Assembly: GCA_902478945.1 (NCBI GenBank)
Contig: CABSMX010000059.1
Coordinates: 1 to 13,056 of the forward strand
Length of the DNA stretch: 13,056 bases
DNA from: an uncultured Collinsella sp.
Lineage (GTDB): Bacteria; Actinomycetota; Coriobacteriia; Coriobacteriales; Coriobacteriaceae
Direction: 5' to 3'
Each line of letters opens with the position of its first letter. The first letter of the stretch is position 1. Positions 6,582-12,303 of the stretch are shown here, piece after piece. The position numbers and the translations under genes were made by a program. The notes below the pieces were generated by a model. The model was given only the letters and a program-made list of their open reading frames with translations, ran no database searches and was not told the DNA's origin.

Positions 6582-6601
6582 GTTCCACGTAGTTGTGGAG
6601 C
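6582..6601 (+). other. Small hairpin after map
   Basis: GTTCCAC (6582-6588) pairs with GTGGAGC (6595-6601) over 7 bp including one U-G pair, with a GTAGTT loop, 3 bases after the map stop. The next bases are CATTACG, not a U-run, so termination by the standard intrinsic mechanism is unlikely. It may mark an RNA 3' end or processing site at the border of the spc and alpha blocks. Confidence 0.4.
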
Positions 6602-6602
6602 C

Positions 6603-6634
6603 ATTACGAAGATATTACGATGCGTGCATGCGTG
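6603..6634 (+). repeat. Two pairs of short direct repeats upstream of infA
   Basis: ATTACGA occurs at 6603-6609 and again at 6614-6620, 11 bases apart, which is one helical turn. It is followed directly by ATGCGTG at 6620-6626 and 6628-6634, 8 bases apart. Both pairs lie in and just upstream of the possible infA promoter. Repeats on one helix face are typical of regulator sites, but short repeats can arise by chance. Confidence 0.4.
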
Positions 6635-6643
6635 TTGTAGAAT
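6615..6643 (+). promoter_or_regulatory. Possible promoter for infA and the alpha block
   Basis: TAGAAT at 6638-6643 matches the -10 consensus in five of six bases. The hexamer 17 bases upstream, TTACGA (6615-6620), matches the -35 consensus in three of six. Transcription would start near 6650, giving an infA leader of about 30 bases. The position, in the widest clear break between spc and alpha genes, is reasonable, but the -35 match is poor. Confidence 0.28.
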
Positions 6644-6682
6644 ACTCAATCGCTGTCGTTTTCTAGAGAAAGATGATTGCTT

Positions 6683-6901
6683 GTGAAGAAGGAAGACGCA
6701 ATTGAGCTCGAGGGTACGGTAAAGGAGCCGCTGCCCAACGCCATGTTTAAGGTCGAGCTCGAGAACGGTCATTCGGTTCTGTGCAACATTTCTGGCAAGA
6801 TCCGAATGAATTACATCCGCATTCTCCCCGGTGACAGGGTTGTCGTGGAGCTTTCCCCGTACGACCTGACCCGCGGTCGCATCACCTATCGCTATAAATA
6901 G
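6683..6901 (+). CDS. infA: Translation initiation factor IF-1
   Basis: IF-1 is a single OB-fold protein that occupies the ribosomal A site during initiation and aids IF-2 and IF-3. The 72-residue product is the standard length. It matches the family closely, including IELEGTVKEPLPNAMFKVEL, ISGKIRMNYIRILPGDRV and the nearly invariant ELSPYDLTRGRITYRYK end. The start is chosen as GTG 6683 by family length; an in-frame TTG at 6677 would add two residues. Neither has a good Shine-Dalgarno (only GAGAAAG at 6666-6672), in contrast with every neighbouring gene, and the ATG at 6673 is out of frame. A weak, non-AUG start on an initiation-factor gene is suggestive, because E. coli infC is autoregulated through a rare start codon. 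Confidence 0.95.
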   Translation: MKKEDAIELEGTVKEPLPNAMFKVELENGHSVLCNISGKIRMNYIRILPGDRVVVELSPYDLTRGRITYRYK

Positions 6902-6903
6902 CG

Positions 6904-6999
6904 ACACGCATACACGCTCTTTTCCGACTGCAGGCTTAGCTCAACCTACGGTCGGTTTGCGTGTGAAGACCAGCCATAGTTTTAAACGCCTGCGGCTGG
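6904..6999 (+). other. Structured RNA region between infA and rpmJ
   Basis: The 147-base gap contains a compound structure. ACACGCA (6904-6910) pairs with TGCGTGT (6958-6964). Within it CCGAC (6924-6928) pairs with GTCGG (6951-6955), and a shorter AGG/CCT helix (6932-6934 with 6945-6947) lies further in. Immediately downstream CCAGCC (6970-6975) pairs with GGCTGG (6994-6999). No U-run follows. Part of the inner sequence resembles a tRNA D-arm, but no TPsiC arm or anticodon arm can be drawn. It may be a ribosomal-protein-responsive leader for rpmJ and the genes that follow. Confidence 0.5.
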
Positions 7000-7048
7000 G
7001 CGAGTAGATAGTAGGGAAGTAGTTTGAGCGCTACCGAAAGGAAGAACG

Positions 7049-7162
7049 ATGAAGGTACGTCCTTCGGTCAAGAAGATGTGCGATAAGTGCAAAATCATTA
7101 GGCGCCACGGCAAGGTCCTCGTCATTTGCGAGAACCCCCGTCATAAGCAGCGTCAGGGTTAA
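7049..7162 (+). CDS. rpmJ: 50S ribosomal protein L36, zinc-binding form
   Basis: L36 is the smallest 50S protein, bound near the base of the L7/L12 stalk. The 37-residue product begins MKVRPSVKKMCDKCK and carries the zinc ligands Cys11, Cys14, Cys27 and His32, so it is the zinc-binding form. The ATG has an AAAGGAAG purine stretch about 5 bases upstream. It follows infA after a 147-base structured gap, and rpsM starts 14 bases after its stop, so it is the first ribosomal gene of the alpha block proper. Confidence 0.96.
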   Translation: MKVRPSVKKMCDKCKIIRRHGKVLVICENPRHKQRQG

Positions 7163-7176
7163 GAGAGGAGACTACG

Positions 7177-7551
7177 TTGGCCCGTATTAATGGTGTCGAC
7201 CTCCCGCGTGAGAAGCGCGTTGAGATCGGTCTGACCTACATTTACGGCATCGGCCGCACCACTGCGACGAAGATTTGCGTCGAGTGCAACGTTAACGTGG
7301 ATACGCGCGTTAAGGACCTCACCGAGGATGAGGTTAACGCCATCCGCGATTATATCGATAAGAATCAGATCATGGTTGAGGGCGACCTCCGCCGTGAGCG
7401 CAACCAGAACGTCAAGCGCCTTATGGACATCGGCTGCAACCGCGGCCTTCGTCACCGCAAGGGCCTCCCGGTCCGCGGCCAGCGCACCCACACTAACGCT
7501 CGTACCCGCAAGGGCCCGAAGCGTCAGATCGGTGCTAAGAAGAAGAAATAA
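7177..7551 (+). CDS. rpsM: 30S ribosomal protein S13
   Basis: S13 lies in the 30S head and forms intersubunit bridges with the 50S subunit, near the P-site tRNA. The 124-residue product begins MARINGVDLPREKRVEIGLTY and carries the helix-two-turn-helix core with GIGRTTATKIC. It ends in a basic tail with RGQRTHTNARTRKGP that reaches toward tRNA. The start is TTG, set by GAGAGGAG (7163-7170) 6 bases upstream and by family alignment; there is no ATG alternative. In E. coli S4 represses this operon by binding a pseudoknot at the rpsM start, but here only 14 bases separate rpmJ from rpsM, so a comparable site would have to overlap rpmJ or lie upstream of it. Confidence 0.97.
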   Translation: MARINGVDLPREKRVEIGLTYIYGIGRTTATKICVECNVNVDTRVKDLTEDEVNAIRDYIDKNQIMVEGDLRRERNQNVKRLMDIGCNRGLRHRKGLPVRGQRTHTNARTRKGPKRQIGAKKKK

Positions 7552-7565
7552 GGAGCGCTAGATAG

Positions 7566-7970
7566 ATGGCTACTGCTAAGAAGAACGTTCGCGCTGCCCG
7601 TCTGAAGCGCGCGGACCGTAAGAACATTTCCGTGGGCCAGGCTCACATTCGTTCTACGTTCAACAACACGATCGTTTCGATCACCGATCCCCAGGGCAAC
7701 GTCATTTCCTGGAAGTCGGCTGGCCAGGTGGGCTTCAAGGGCTCCCGTAAGTCCACGCCGTTCGCTGCCCAGATGGCTGCCGAGGCTGCTGCCAAGCAGG
7801 CCATGGAGCACGGTATGAAGAAGGTTTCCGTCTTCGTCAAGGGCCCCGGCTCCGGTCGTGAGACCGCCATCCGCTCCCTCCAGGCTGCTGGCCTCGAGGT
7901 CTCGAGCATCCAGGACAAGACCCCCATTCCGCACAACGGCTGCCGCCCCAAGAAGCGTCGCCGCGTGTAA
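7566..7970 (+). CDS. rpsK: 30S ribosomal protein S11
   Basis: S11 is part of the 30S platform that contacts the mRNA near the E site. The 134-residue product has the usual basic N-terminal stretch, the HIRSTFNNTIVSITDPQGN core and the GPGSGRETAIRSLQAAGLEV segment. It ends with the strongly conserved IPHNGCRPKKRRRV, whose Asn-Gly pair is the site that forms isoaspartate in some bacteria. The SD AGGAG (7551-7555) overlaps the end of rpsM and lies 10 bases from the ATG. It is followed by rpsD after 19 bases. Confidence 0.97.
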   Translation: MATAKKNVRAARLKRADRKNISVGQAHIRSTFNNTIVSITDPQGNVISWKSAGQVGFKGSRKSTPFAAQMAAEAAAKQAMEHGMKKVSVFVKGPGSGRETAIRSLQAAGLEVSSIQDKTPIPHNGCRPKKRRRV

Positions 7971-7989
7971 CTGAAAGGATCGTATCAAT

Positions 7990-8586
7990 ATGGCAATCGA
8001 CAGGACTCCTGTTCTTAAGCGCTGCCGTCAGCTCGGGATCGATCCCGCTGAGCTCGGTTACAGCAGCAAGAAGGAATCTATCCGTCAGCCCAAGCGCCGT
8101 CGCAAGGAATCTGAGTACGGCATGCAGCTGCGTGAGAAGCAGAAGGTTAAGTTCATCTATGGCGTTCTGGAGAAGCAGTTCCACGGCTACTTCAACAAGG
8201 CCCGTAAGATGAACGGCGTCACCGGTGAGAACCTCATGATCATCCTTGAGTCTCGCCTCGACAACGTCGTCTTCCGTCTTGGCTTCGCCCGCACCCGCAA
8301 AGAGGCTCGTCAGTCCGTCCGTCACGGTCACTTCACCGTGAACGGTAAGCGCGTGGACATTCCGTCCTACCGCGTCAAGGCCGGCGACGTCGTCGCTGTC
8401 GGCGAGAAGTTCCGTGACCTCCTCCCCATCAAGGAGGCCCTGATTTCCTCCGAGCGCTTTGAGGTCCCTGGCTGGCTCGAGGTCGATATCGAGAAGCTGT
8501 CTGGTAACGTGCTCGCTCTGCCGACGCGTGAGCAGATCAGCGGTGATATCAACGAGCAGCTCATCGTCGAGCTCTACTCTAAGTAG
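7990..8586 (+). CDS. rpsD: 30S ribosomal protein S4, zinc-free form
   Basis: S4 is a primary 16S rRNA-binding protein that nucleates 30S assembly, affects accuracy, and in E. coli represses the alpha operon. The 198-residue product has the N-terminal S4 region and an S4 RNA-binding domain at about 87-150 (ESRLDNVVFRLGFARTRKEA followed by VRHGHFTVNGKRVDIPSYRV). Only one cysteine (Cys12) is present near the N-terminus, so the zinc knuckle found in some S4 proteins is absent. AAAGGA lies about 10 bases before the ATG. rpoA follows after 32 bases. Confidence 0.97.
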   Translation: MAIDRTPVLKRCRQLGIDPAELGYSSKKESIRQPKRRRKESEYGMQLREKQKVKFIYGVLEKQFHGYFNKARKMNGVTGENLMIILESRLDNVVFRLGFARTRKEARQSVRHGHFTVNGKRVDIPSYRVKAGDVVAVGEKFRDLLPIKEALISSERFEVPGWLEVDIEKLSGNVLALPTREQISGDINEQLIVELYSK

Positions 8587-8618
8587 TCCATCCGGGCTGC
8601 TGAGGCTGGAGGTAATAC

Positions 8619-9560
8619 ATGTCAGAATTCATTAGGCCTCAGGTTCAGGTCGAAGAGATCAACGAGACCTCTGCTCGTGTCTCCGTCGAGCCGCTCGAGC
8701 GTGGCTACGGCGATACGCTGGGTAACTCGCTTCGTCGTGTTCTTCTGTCCTCGCTCGAGGGTGCCGCCGTCGAGGCCATTCAGATCGATGGTGCGCAGCA
8801 CGAGTTCATGACCATCCCTAACATGGTCGAGGATGTCACCGACATCGTCCTGAATGTCAAGGGTCTTGTCTTCAGGGCTCTCGGCACGACCGACGAGGCG
8901 ACCGCCACCATCTCGGTTGACGGCCCCTGCGAGGTCACCGGTGCGGACTTCTTTATTCCGTCCGAGTTTGAGCTGGTCAACCCCGAGCAGCACATTGCTA
9001 CACTCACCGAGGGTGGCCATCTCACCATGAGCATGCGCATCGGCTATGGCCGCGGCTATGTCTCTGGCGAGGCTAACAAGCGTGACAACGATCCCATCGG
9101 TGTGATCAACGTCGACTCGCTGTACTCGCCGGTGTCCCGTTGCGCCAAGCTCGTTGAGGCTTGCCGTGTCGGCCAGCATACCGACTACGACCGCCTTGTC
9201 CTCGAGATCGAGACCAACGGTTCCATCGCTCCGCGCGACGCCGTGGTCCAGGCTGCCAATATCATCAACCAGCATATGGCCGCCTTTATGAACCTTGCCG
9301 AGACCCCCGAGGTCGAGGAGGAGGCTTCGATCTTCGCTCCCGAGGTCACCAACGACAACGCCGAGCTGGACAAGCAGATCGAGGATCTGGACCTTTCCGT
9401 CCGTTCCTACAACTGCCTTAAGCGCGCCAGCATTCACTCGGTCCGTCAGCTTGTTGAGTTCTCGGAGAACGATCTGCTCAACATCCGTAACTTCGGTGTT
9501 AAGTCGATCGAGGAAGTGAAGGACAAGCTTGAGTCCATGGGCCTGAGCCTGAAGGCTTAA
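8619..9560 (+). CDS. rpoA: DNA-directed RNA polymerase subunit alpha
   Basis: The alpha subunit dimerises to start RNA polymerase assembly, and its C-terminal domain contacts UP elements and activators. The 313-residue product has an N-terminal domain (about 1-230) with the LGNSLRRVLLSS motif at 34-45 that is central to beta/beta' binding. An acidic linker (about 232-248) comes next, then a C-terminal helix-hairpin-helix domain (249-313) with RSYNCLKRASIHSVRQL and RNFGVKSIEEVKDKL. The ATG follows CTGGAGG at a 7-base spacing. It sits between rpsD and rplQ in the usual order and is transcribed with them up to the terminator at 10085-10115. Confidence 0.97.
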   Translation: MSEFIRPQVQVEEINETSARVSVEPLERGYGDTLGNSLRRVLLSSLEGAAVEAIQIDGAQHEFMTIPNMVEDVTDIVLNVKGLVFRALGTTDEATATISVDGPCEVTGADFFIPSEFELVNPEQHIATLTEGGHLTMSMRIGYGRGYVSGEANKRDNDPIGVINVDSLYSPVSRCAKLVEACRVGQHTDYDRLVLEIETNGSIAPRDAVVQAANIINQHMAAFMNLAETPEVEEEASIFAPEVTNDNAELDKQIEDLDLSVRSYNCLKRASIHSVRQLVEFSENDLLNIRNFGVKSIEEVKDKLESMGLSLKA

Positions 9561-9590
9561 TGCTTCGCATATTTGAGGAGAAACTAGACC

Positions 9591-10058
9591 ATGCGTCACA
9601 ACGTTAAGAAGGGCCTGAAGCTCGGCACCGATGCGAGCCACACCAAGGCCATGAAGAAGAGCCTTGCTAAGGCTCTCTTCGAGAACGACCGCATCAAGAC
9701 CACCGAGACCCGCGCTAAGGCGCTGCGTTCGGTCGTCGACCCGATCATCACCTGGGCCAAGAAGGGCGACCTGCACTCTCGTCGTCTGGCTATCGCCAAG
9801 CTCGGCGATAAGCAGCTCGTTGCCGAGATCTTCGACAAGGCTGCTCAGGGCATGTGGCAGGACCGCAACGGCGGTTACACCCGCATCATGAAGCTCGGTA
9901 ACCGTAAGGGCGATAACGCTCCTATCGTTATCATGGAGCTCGTCACCGAGCCTTGCACGCCTAAGGCCAAGAAGGCTGCTCCGGCCCCCAAGAAGGCCGC
10001 TGCTCCCAAGAAGGTCGAGGCCGTCGAGGAGGCTCCTGCTGAGGAGACCGCTGAGTAG
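9591..10058 (+). CDS. rplQ: 50S ribosomal protein L17 with acidic/basic tail
   Basis: L17 binds 23S rRNA near the exit-tunnel opening. The conserved domain covers about residues 1-120 (MRHNVKKGLKLGTDASHTKAM, DRIKTTETRAKALR, GGYTRIMKLGNRKGDNAPI). About 35 residues of low-complexity Lys/Ala/Pro then Glu/Ala sequence follow, making 155 residues against roughly 120 in E. coli and B. subtilis. Such tails are common in actinobacterial L17. GAGGAG lies about 9 bases before the ATG. It is the last gene of the alpha block: a strong terminator begins 27 bases after the stop. Confidence 0.96.
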   Translation: MRHNVKKGLKLGTDASHTKAMKKSLAKALFENDRIKTTETRAKALRSVVDPIITWAKKGDLHSRRLAIAKLGDKQLVAEIFDKAAQGMWQDRNGGYTRIMKLGNRKGDNAPIVIMELVTEPCTPKAKKAAPAPKKAAAPKKVEAVEEAPAEETAE

Positions 10059-10084
10059 ACATTCTGTCTGCATAGGCTATATTC

Positions 10085-10115
10085 GAGGGGTACGTTCGCG
10101 TACCCCTCTTTTTTT
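10085..10115 (+). terminator. Intrinsic terminator of the alpha block
   Basis: GAGGGGTACG (10085-10094) and CGTACCCCTC (10099-10108) form a perfect 10-bp stem around a TTCG tetraloop. Seven T residues follow at 10109-10115. This is a textbook rho-independent terminator in the plus direction and ends the rplQ transcript. Confidence 0.95.
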
Positions 10116-10150
10116 GTCGCAATACCGTTGCTAGTTTGTTGGGAGCGCCC

Positions 10151-10975
10151 ATGACTGCGCCGTCTGATTTCAATTCGACCCTCGAGCTCGACGCCACCCT
10201 TGTATTTCGCGTGGCCTACGATGGCTCCTCCTATAGCGGATTTGCCGAGCAGCCGGGCCAGACGACGGTTGCGGGCGAGCTGCGCCGTGCAATCGAGACG
10301 TTGCTGCGCCGCCCAATCGATCTGACGTGCGCGGGGCGTACCGATGCCGGAGTTCATGCGGTGGCCCAATACATCAGCGTGCCTGTAACGGACGCTGAGC
10401 TCGCTTTGACGCGCCGTAGGTGGCTGAGGGCTATGGATGCCCTCCTGGGCAAAGATATCGCCATAAACGAGGTCTACAAGGCTCGTAAGGGCTTTTCTGC
10501 ACGTTTTGACGCGCGCTCTCGTACTTACACCTATCGCATTGCCGACCGTGATGCGCGGCCCGTGCTGTCACGCGGTGCCGTGTGGTGGCATCGCTATCCC
10601 CTCGACGTCGATGCGATGGCGGCCGCCTGCCCTGCGCTTTTGGGCGAGCAGGACTTTAAGAGCTTTTGCAAGGTCGCCTCTGCCGTGGGCAAACCTACGC
10701 ACCGCTGCGTAATGCGTGCCGAGTTTGACCATGAGGTCGCCTTTGGCGAGGACATCCTCACGTTTACCATCGAGGGCAATGCGTTTTTGCATTCGATGGT
10801 GCGAACCATTGTGGGCACCCTTGTCGAGATCGGCATGCATCGCCGCGATCCCGAGTGGATGCGCGAGGTAATTGACGCCTGCGATCGCACCGCAGCTGGT
10901 CCTACGGCACCCGCATGCGGTCTTACTTTTATGGGCGTGGACTACGACCCCGCCGAGCTTGTGGTCCTCGATTAG
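10151..10975 (+). CDS. truA: tRNA pseudouridine synthase A
   Basis: TruA converts uridines 38-40 of the tRNA anticodon stem to pseudouridine. The 274-residue product has the YDGSSYSGFAEQPGQTTVAGEL entry motif and the catalytic CAGRTDAGVHA segment with the nucleophilic Asp65. FSARFDARSRTYTYRI follows, and FLHSMVRTIVGTLVEIG lies in the C-terminal half. The ATG with GGGAG (10141-10145) 5 bases upstream is preferred to the in-frame TTG at 10136. It lies 35 bases beyond the rplQ terminator, a common position for truA after the alpha operon, but I see no convincing promoter in that gap, so it may depend on read-through. A 119-base gap separates it from the next gene. Confidence 0.95.
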   Translation: MTAPSDFNSTLELDATLVFRVAYDGSSYSGFAEQPGQTTVAGELRRAIETLLRRPIDLTCAGRTDAGVHAVAQYISVPVTDAELALTRRRWLRAMDALLGKDIAINEVYKARKGFSARFDARSRTYTYRIADRDARPVLSRGAVWWHRYPLDVDAMAAACPALLGEQDFKSFCKVASAVGKPTHRCVMRAEFDHEVAFGEDILTFTIEGNAFLHSMVRTIVGTLVEIGMHRRDPEWMREVIDACDRTAAGPTAPACGLTFMGVDYDPAELVVLD

Positions 10976-11094
10976 GGATGAGACTGCCTGACGGCGATCT
11001 TTGTGTGCGGCGCCTGTGGGCGGGGCGTGTGCAACATCTGTTCTTGACGTGCATCGCGGCGGACGACCGCCCGCATTAATTGACGGGGTGTACC

Positions 11095-12171
11095 ATGAAC
11101 GACAGTTTGTTACTAGCTGTCGAGAGGACGGAAAACTTGGTTCGACGTGGTTCGCATCCGCGACTTTCGGTGATCCTGATTGTTGAGGGTTCGCCCAGTT
11201 ATGCGATGCGCGCTCTCGAGAGCGTCCAGAACCAAGACCTCTACGATTTGCAAATTGTCGTCGTTTGCCGCGGCGTGGTAGCTGGTGTGCGCCATTCGCT
11301 CGAAGTTGCTGCCGATAGAGACATTCATATTGATTTGATTGATGTTGAGGACCCAGCGCCTGGTGTCTGCCTGCGTGCCGGCTTTGCGGCTTCGCGCGGC
11401 TCCCAGATCATTGCGATGAATGCCAATGAGTGGTTTGCGCCGCAGTCCCTTTCGCAGATGGTCGATAGTTCGTGCGACGCTTCGGCTGACATCGTGTTTC
11501 CCTCCGTATCGCTCGACCGCTACGATGTTCACCGCGATCGTCATTCCCGAGTTTTGGACGCGACACCCGTTTCTGAAGATGAGGACCGGGCGGCTTGCCT
11601 GACCCAATTGGTTTCCTATGGTTTAATCCGACAGACCTCTGGCGTGCTGTATGATCGCGCCCTTTTTGAGGCGTGCCTTGCGCATGGCGATGCGTTTCGC
11701 ACGGTGTCTTTTTTGACGTTCGCGCTTTCGCAGGCAAAGCGCGTTTCGGGATGTGGCCGTGCCCGTTTTCATGCAGTGGCGCCGTCGATTACGGAGACGT
11801 TTGACCCCACGATGTTTGCCAGGCTTTCTGATGATATCGGGGCGCTCGACAGGCTTGCCGACTCGCTTGCCGTCGCGGGCGGTGGCGATCAGTTGAAGCA
11901 GGTCTGCCAGCGGTATTACTACGCCGGCCTGGTTGCCTGCATCGAAAATTTGTGTCTGAGCCCCCATGGGGTGTCTTCAATAGAGCGTTCGGCCCGTTTG
12001 CATGATATGCTCGAAGCGCAGCGTACCCGTCAGATGGTTGTGGCTCTTAAGGGCAATCATCGGGGCTTAGGTCTGCTCTATGGTTCGATAGCTAGTGCCA
12101 AGCCCATGCGGTGTGCGTTGTATACGCATCTGGCGGCCTTTTTCAATCGTTCGGGCGTCCGGACTGTCTAG
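11095..12171 (+). CDS. Family 2 glycosyltransferase-like protein, catalytic motifs degenerate
   Basis: The 358-residue product has an N-terminal region that reads like a GT-A fold of the family 2 type. LSVILIV at 24-30 corresponds to the first strand, ALESVQNQDLYDLQIVVV (40-57) to the first helix and second strand, LRAGFAASRG (93-102) to the usual RNAG..ASG motif, and IIAMNANEWF (105-114) to the usual FLDSDDW motif. The acidic residues needed for nucleotide-sugar and metal binding are gone: CRG (58-60) stands where DDGS is expected and NANE (109-112) where DxDD is expected. The C-terminal half (about 125-358) is not recognised and has no obvious membrane segment. The ATG is preceded by GGGGTG (11085-11090); an in-frame TTG at 11080 would add five residues. 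Codon use is looser than in the ribosomal genes. It may be an inactive homologue or a divergent enzyme. Confidence 0.75.
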   Translation: MNDSLLLAVERTENLVRRGSHPRLSVILIVEGSPSYAMRALESVQNQDLYDLQIVVVCRGVVAGVRHSLEVAADRDIHIDLIDVEDPAPGVCLRAGFAASRGSQIIAMNANEWFAPQSLSQMVDSSCDASADIVFPSVSLDRYDVHRDRHSRVLDATPVSEDEDRAACLTQLVSYGLIRQTSGVLYDRALFEACLAHGDAFRTVSFLTFALSQAKRVSGCGRARFHAVAPSITETFDPTMFARLSDDIGALDRLADSLAVAGGGDQLKQVCQRYYYAGLVACIENLCLSPHGVSSIERSARLHDMLEAQRTRQMVVALKGNHRGLGLLYGSIASAKPMRCALYTHLAAFFNRSGVRTV

Positions 12172-12180
12172 TAGCGTGAT

Positions 12181-12215
12181 TTTCGAAATAAATTGCATGG
12201 AATTGTTTCGAAATA
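12181..12215. repeat. Duplicated TTTCGAAATA boxes upstream of argR
   Basis: The decamer TTTCGAAATA occurs at 12181-12190 and again at 12206-12215, 25 bases apart. Each contains the 8-bp palindrome TTTCGAAA. Between them AATTGCATGGAATT (12191-12204) is an imperfect palindrome. The pair lies in the 132-base gap between the glycosyltransferase-like gene and argR, upstream of the possible argR promoter, and could be a regulator site. Confidence 0.45.
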
Positions 12216-12223
12216 CGTTCTTA

Positions 12224-12253
12224 TTCACTAAAACCCTCAAATAGCGCTAAACT
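12224..12253 (+). promoter_or_regulatory. argR: Possible argR promoter
   Basis: TTCACT (12224-12229) matches four of six -35 positions, and TAAACT (12248-12253) matches four of six -10 positions, with an 18-base spacer. Transcription would start around 12260, inside the palindrome at 12257-12273. The region is much more AT-rich than the surroundings. Both hexamers are imperfect. Confidence 0.3.
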
Positions 12254-12256
12254 ATT

Positions 12257-12273
12257 CAATCACTAAGTGATTG
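12257..12273. promoter_or_regulatory. 17-bp palindromic operator candidate upstream of argR
   Basis: CAATCACT-A-AGTGATTG is a perfect inverted repeat with 8-bp arms and a single central base, ending 30 bases before the argR ATG and overlapping the likely transcription start. Two TATTCA sequences (12222-12227 and 12253-12258) lie nearby and resemble half-sites of the ArgR box (TGAAT...ATTCA), but the palindrome itself does not match that consensus closely. Autoregulation by ArgR, or control by another dimeric repressor, is inference. Confidence 0.5.
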
Positions 12274-12303
12274 TCTCCGCCATCTTTTGGAGTGAGGTTT
12301 TGT

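Noticed and set aside
6929..6957. tRNA-like D-arm sequence in the infA-rpmJ gap
   Set aside because: GGCTTAGCTCA resembles a tRNA D region, but no TPsiC arm, anticodon stem or acceptor stem can be formed at the right distances.
8622..10073. Very long minus-strand open frame opposite rpoA and rplQ
   Set aside because: It is a mirror of strongly codon-biased genes. Its residues are Leu/Asp/Gly/Val-rich low-complexity sequence with no domain, and the plus-strand genes fully explain the region. The same holds for the minus-strand frames at 955-2268 and 3865-5250.
11044..11049. TTGACG as a -35 box before the glycosyltransferase-like gene
   Set aside because: The -35 match is good, but nothing like a -10 box lies 16-18 bases downstream (the bases are ACCGCC), so a promoter is not supported.
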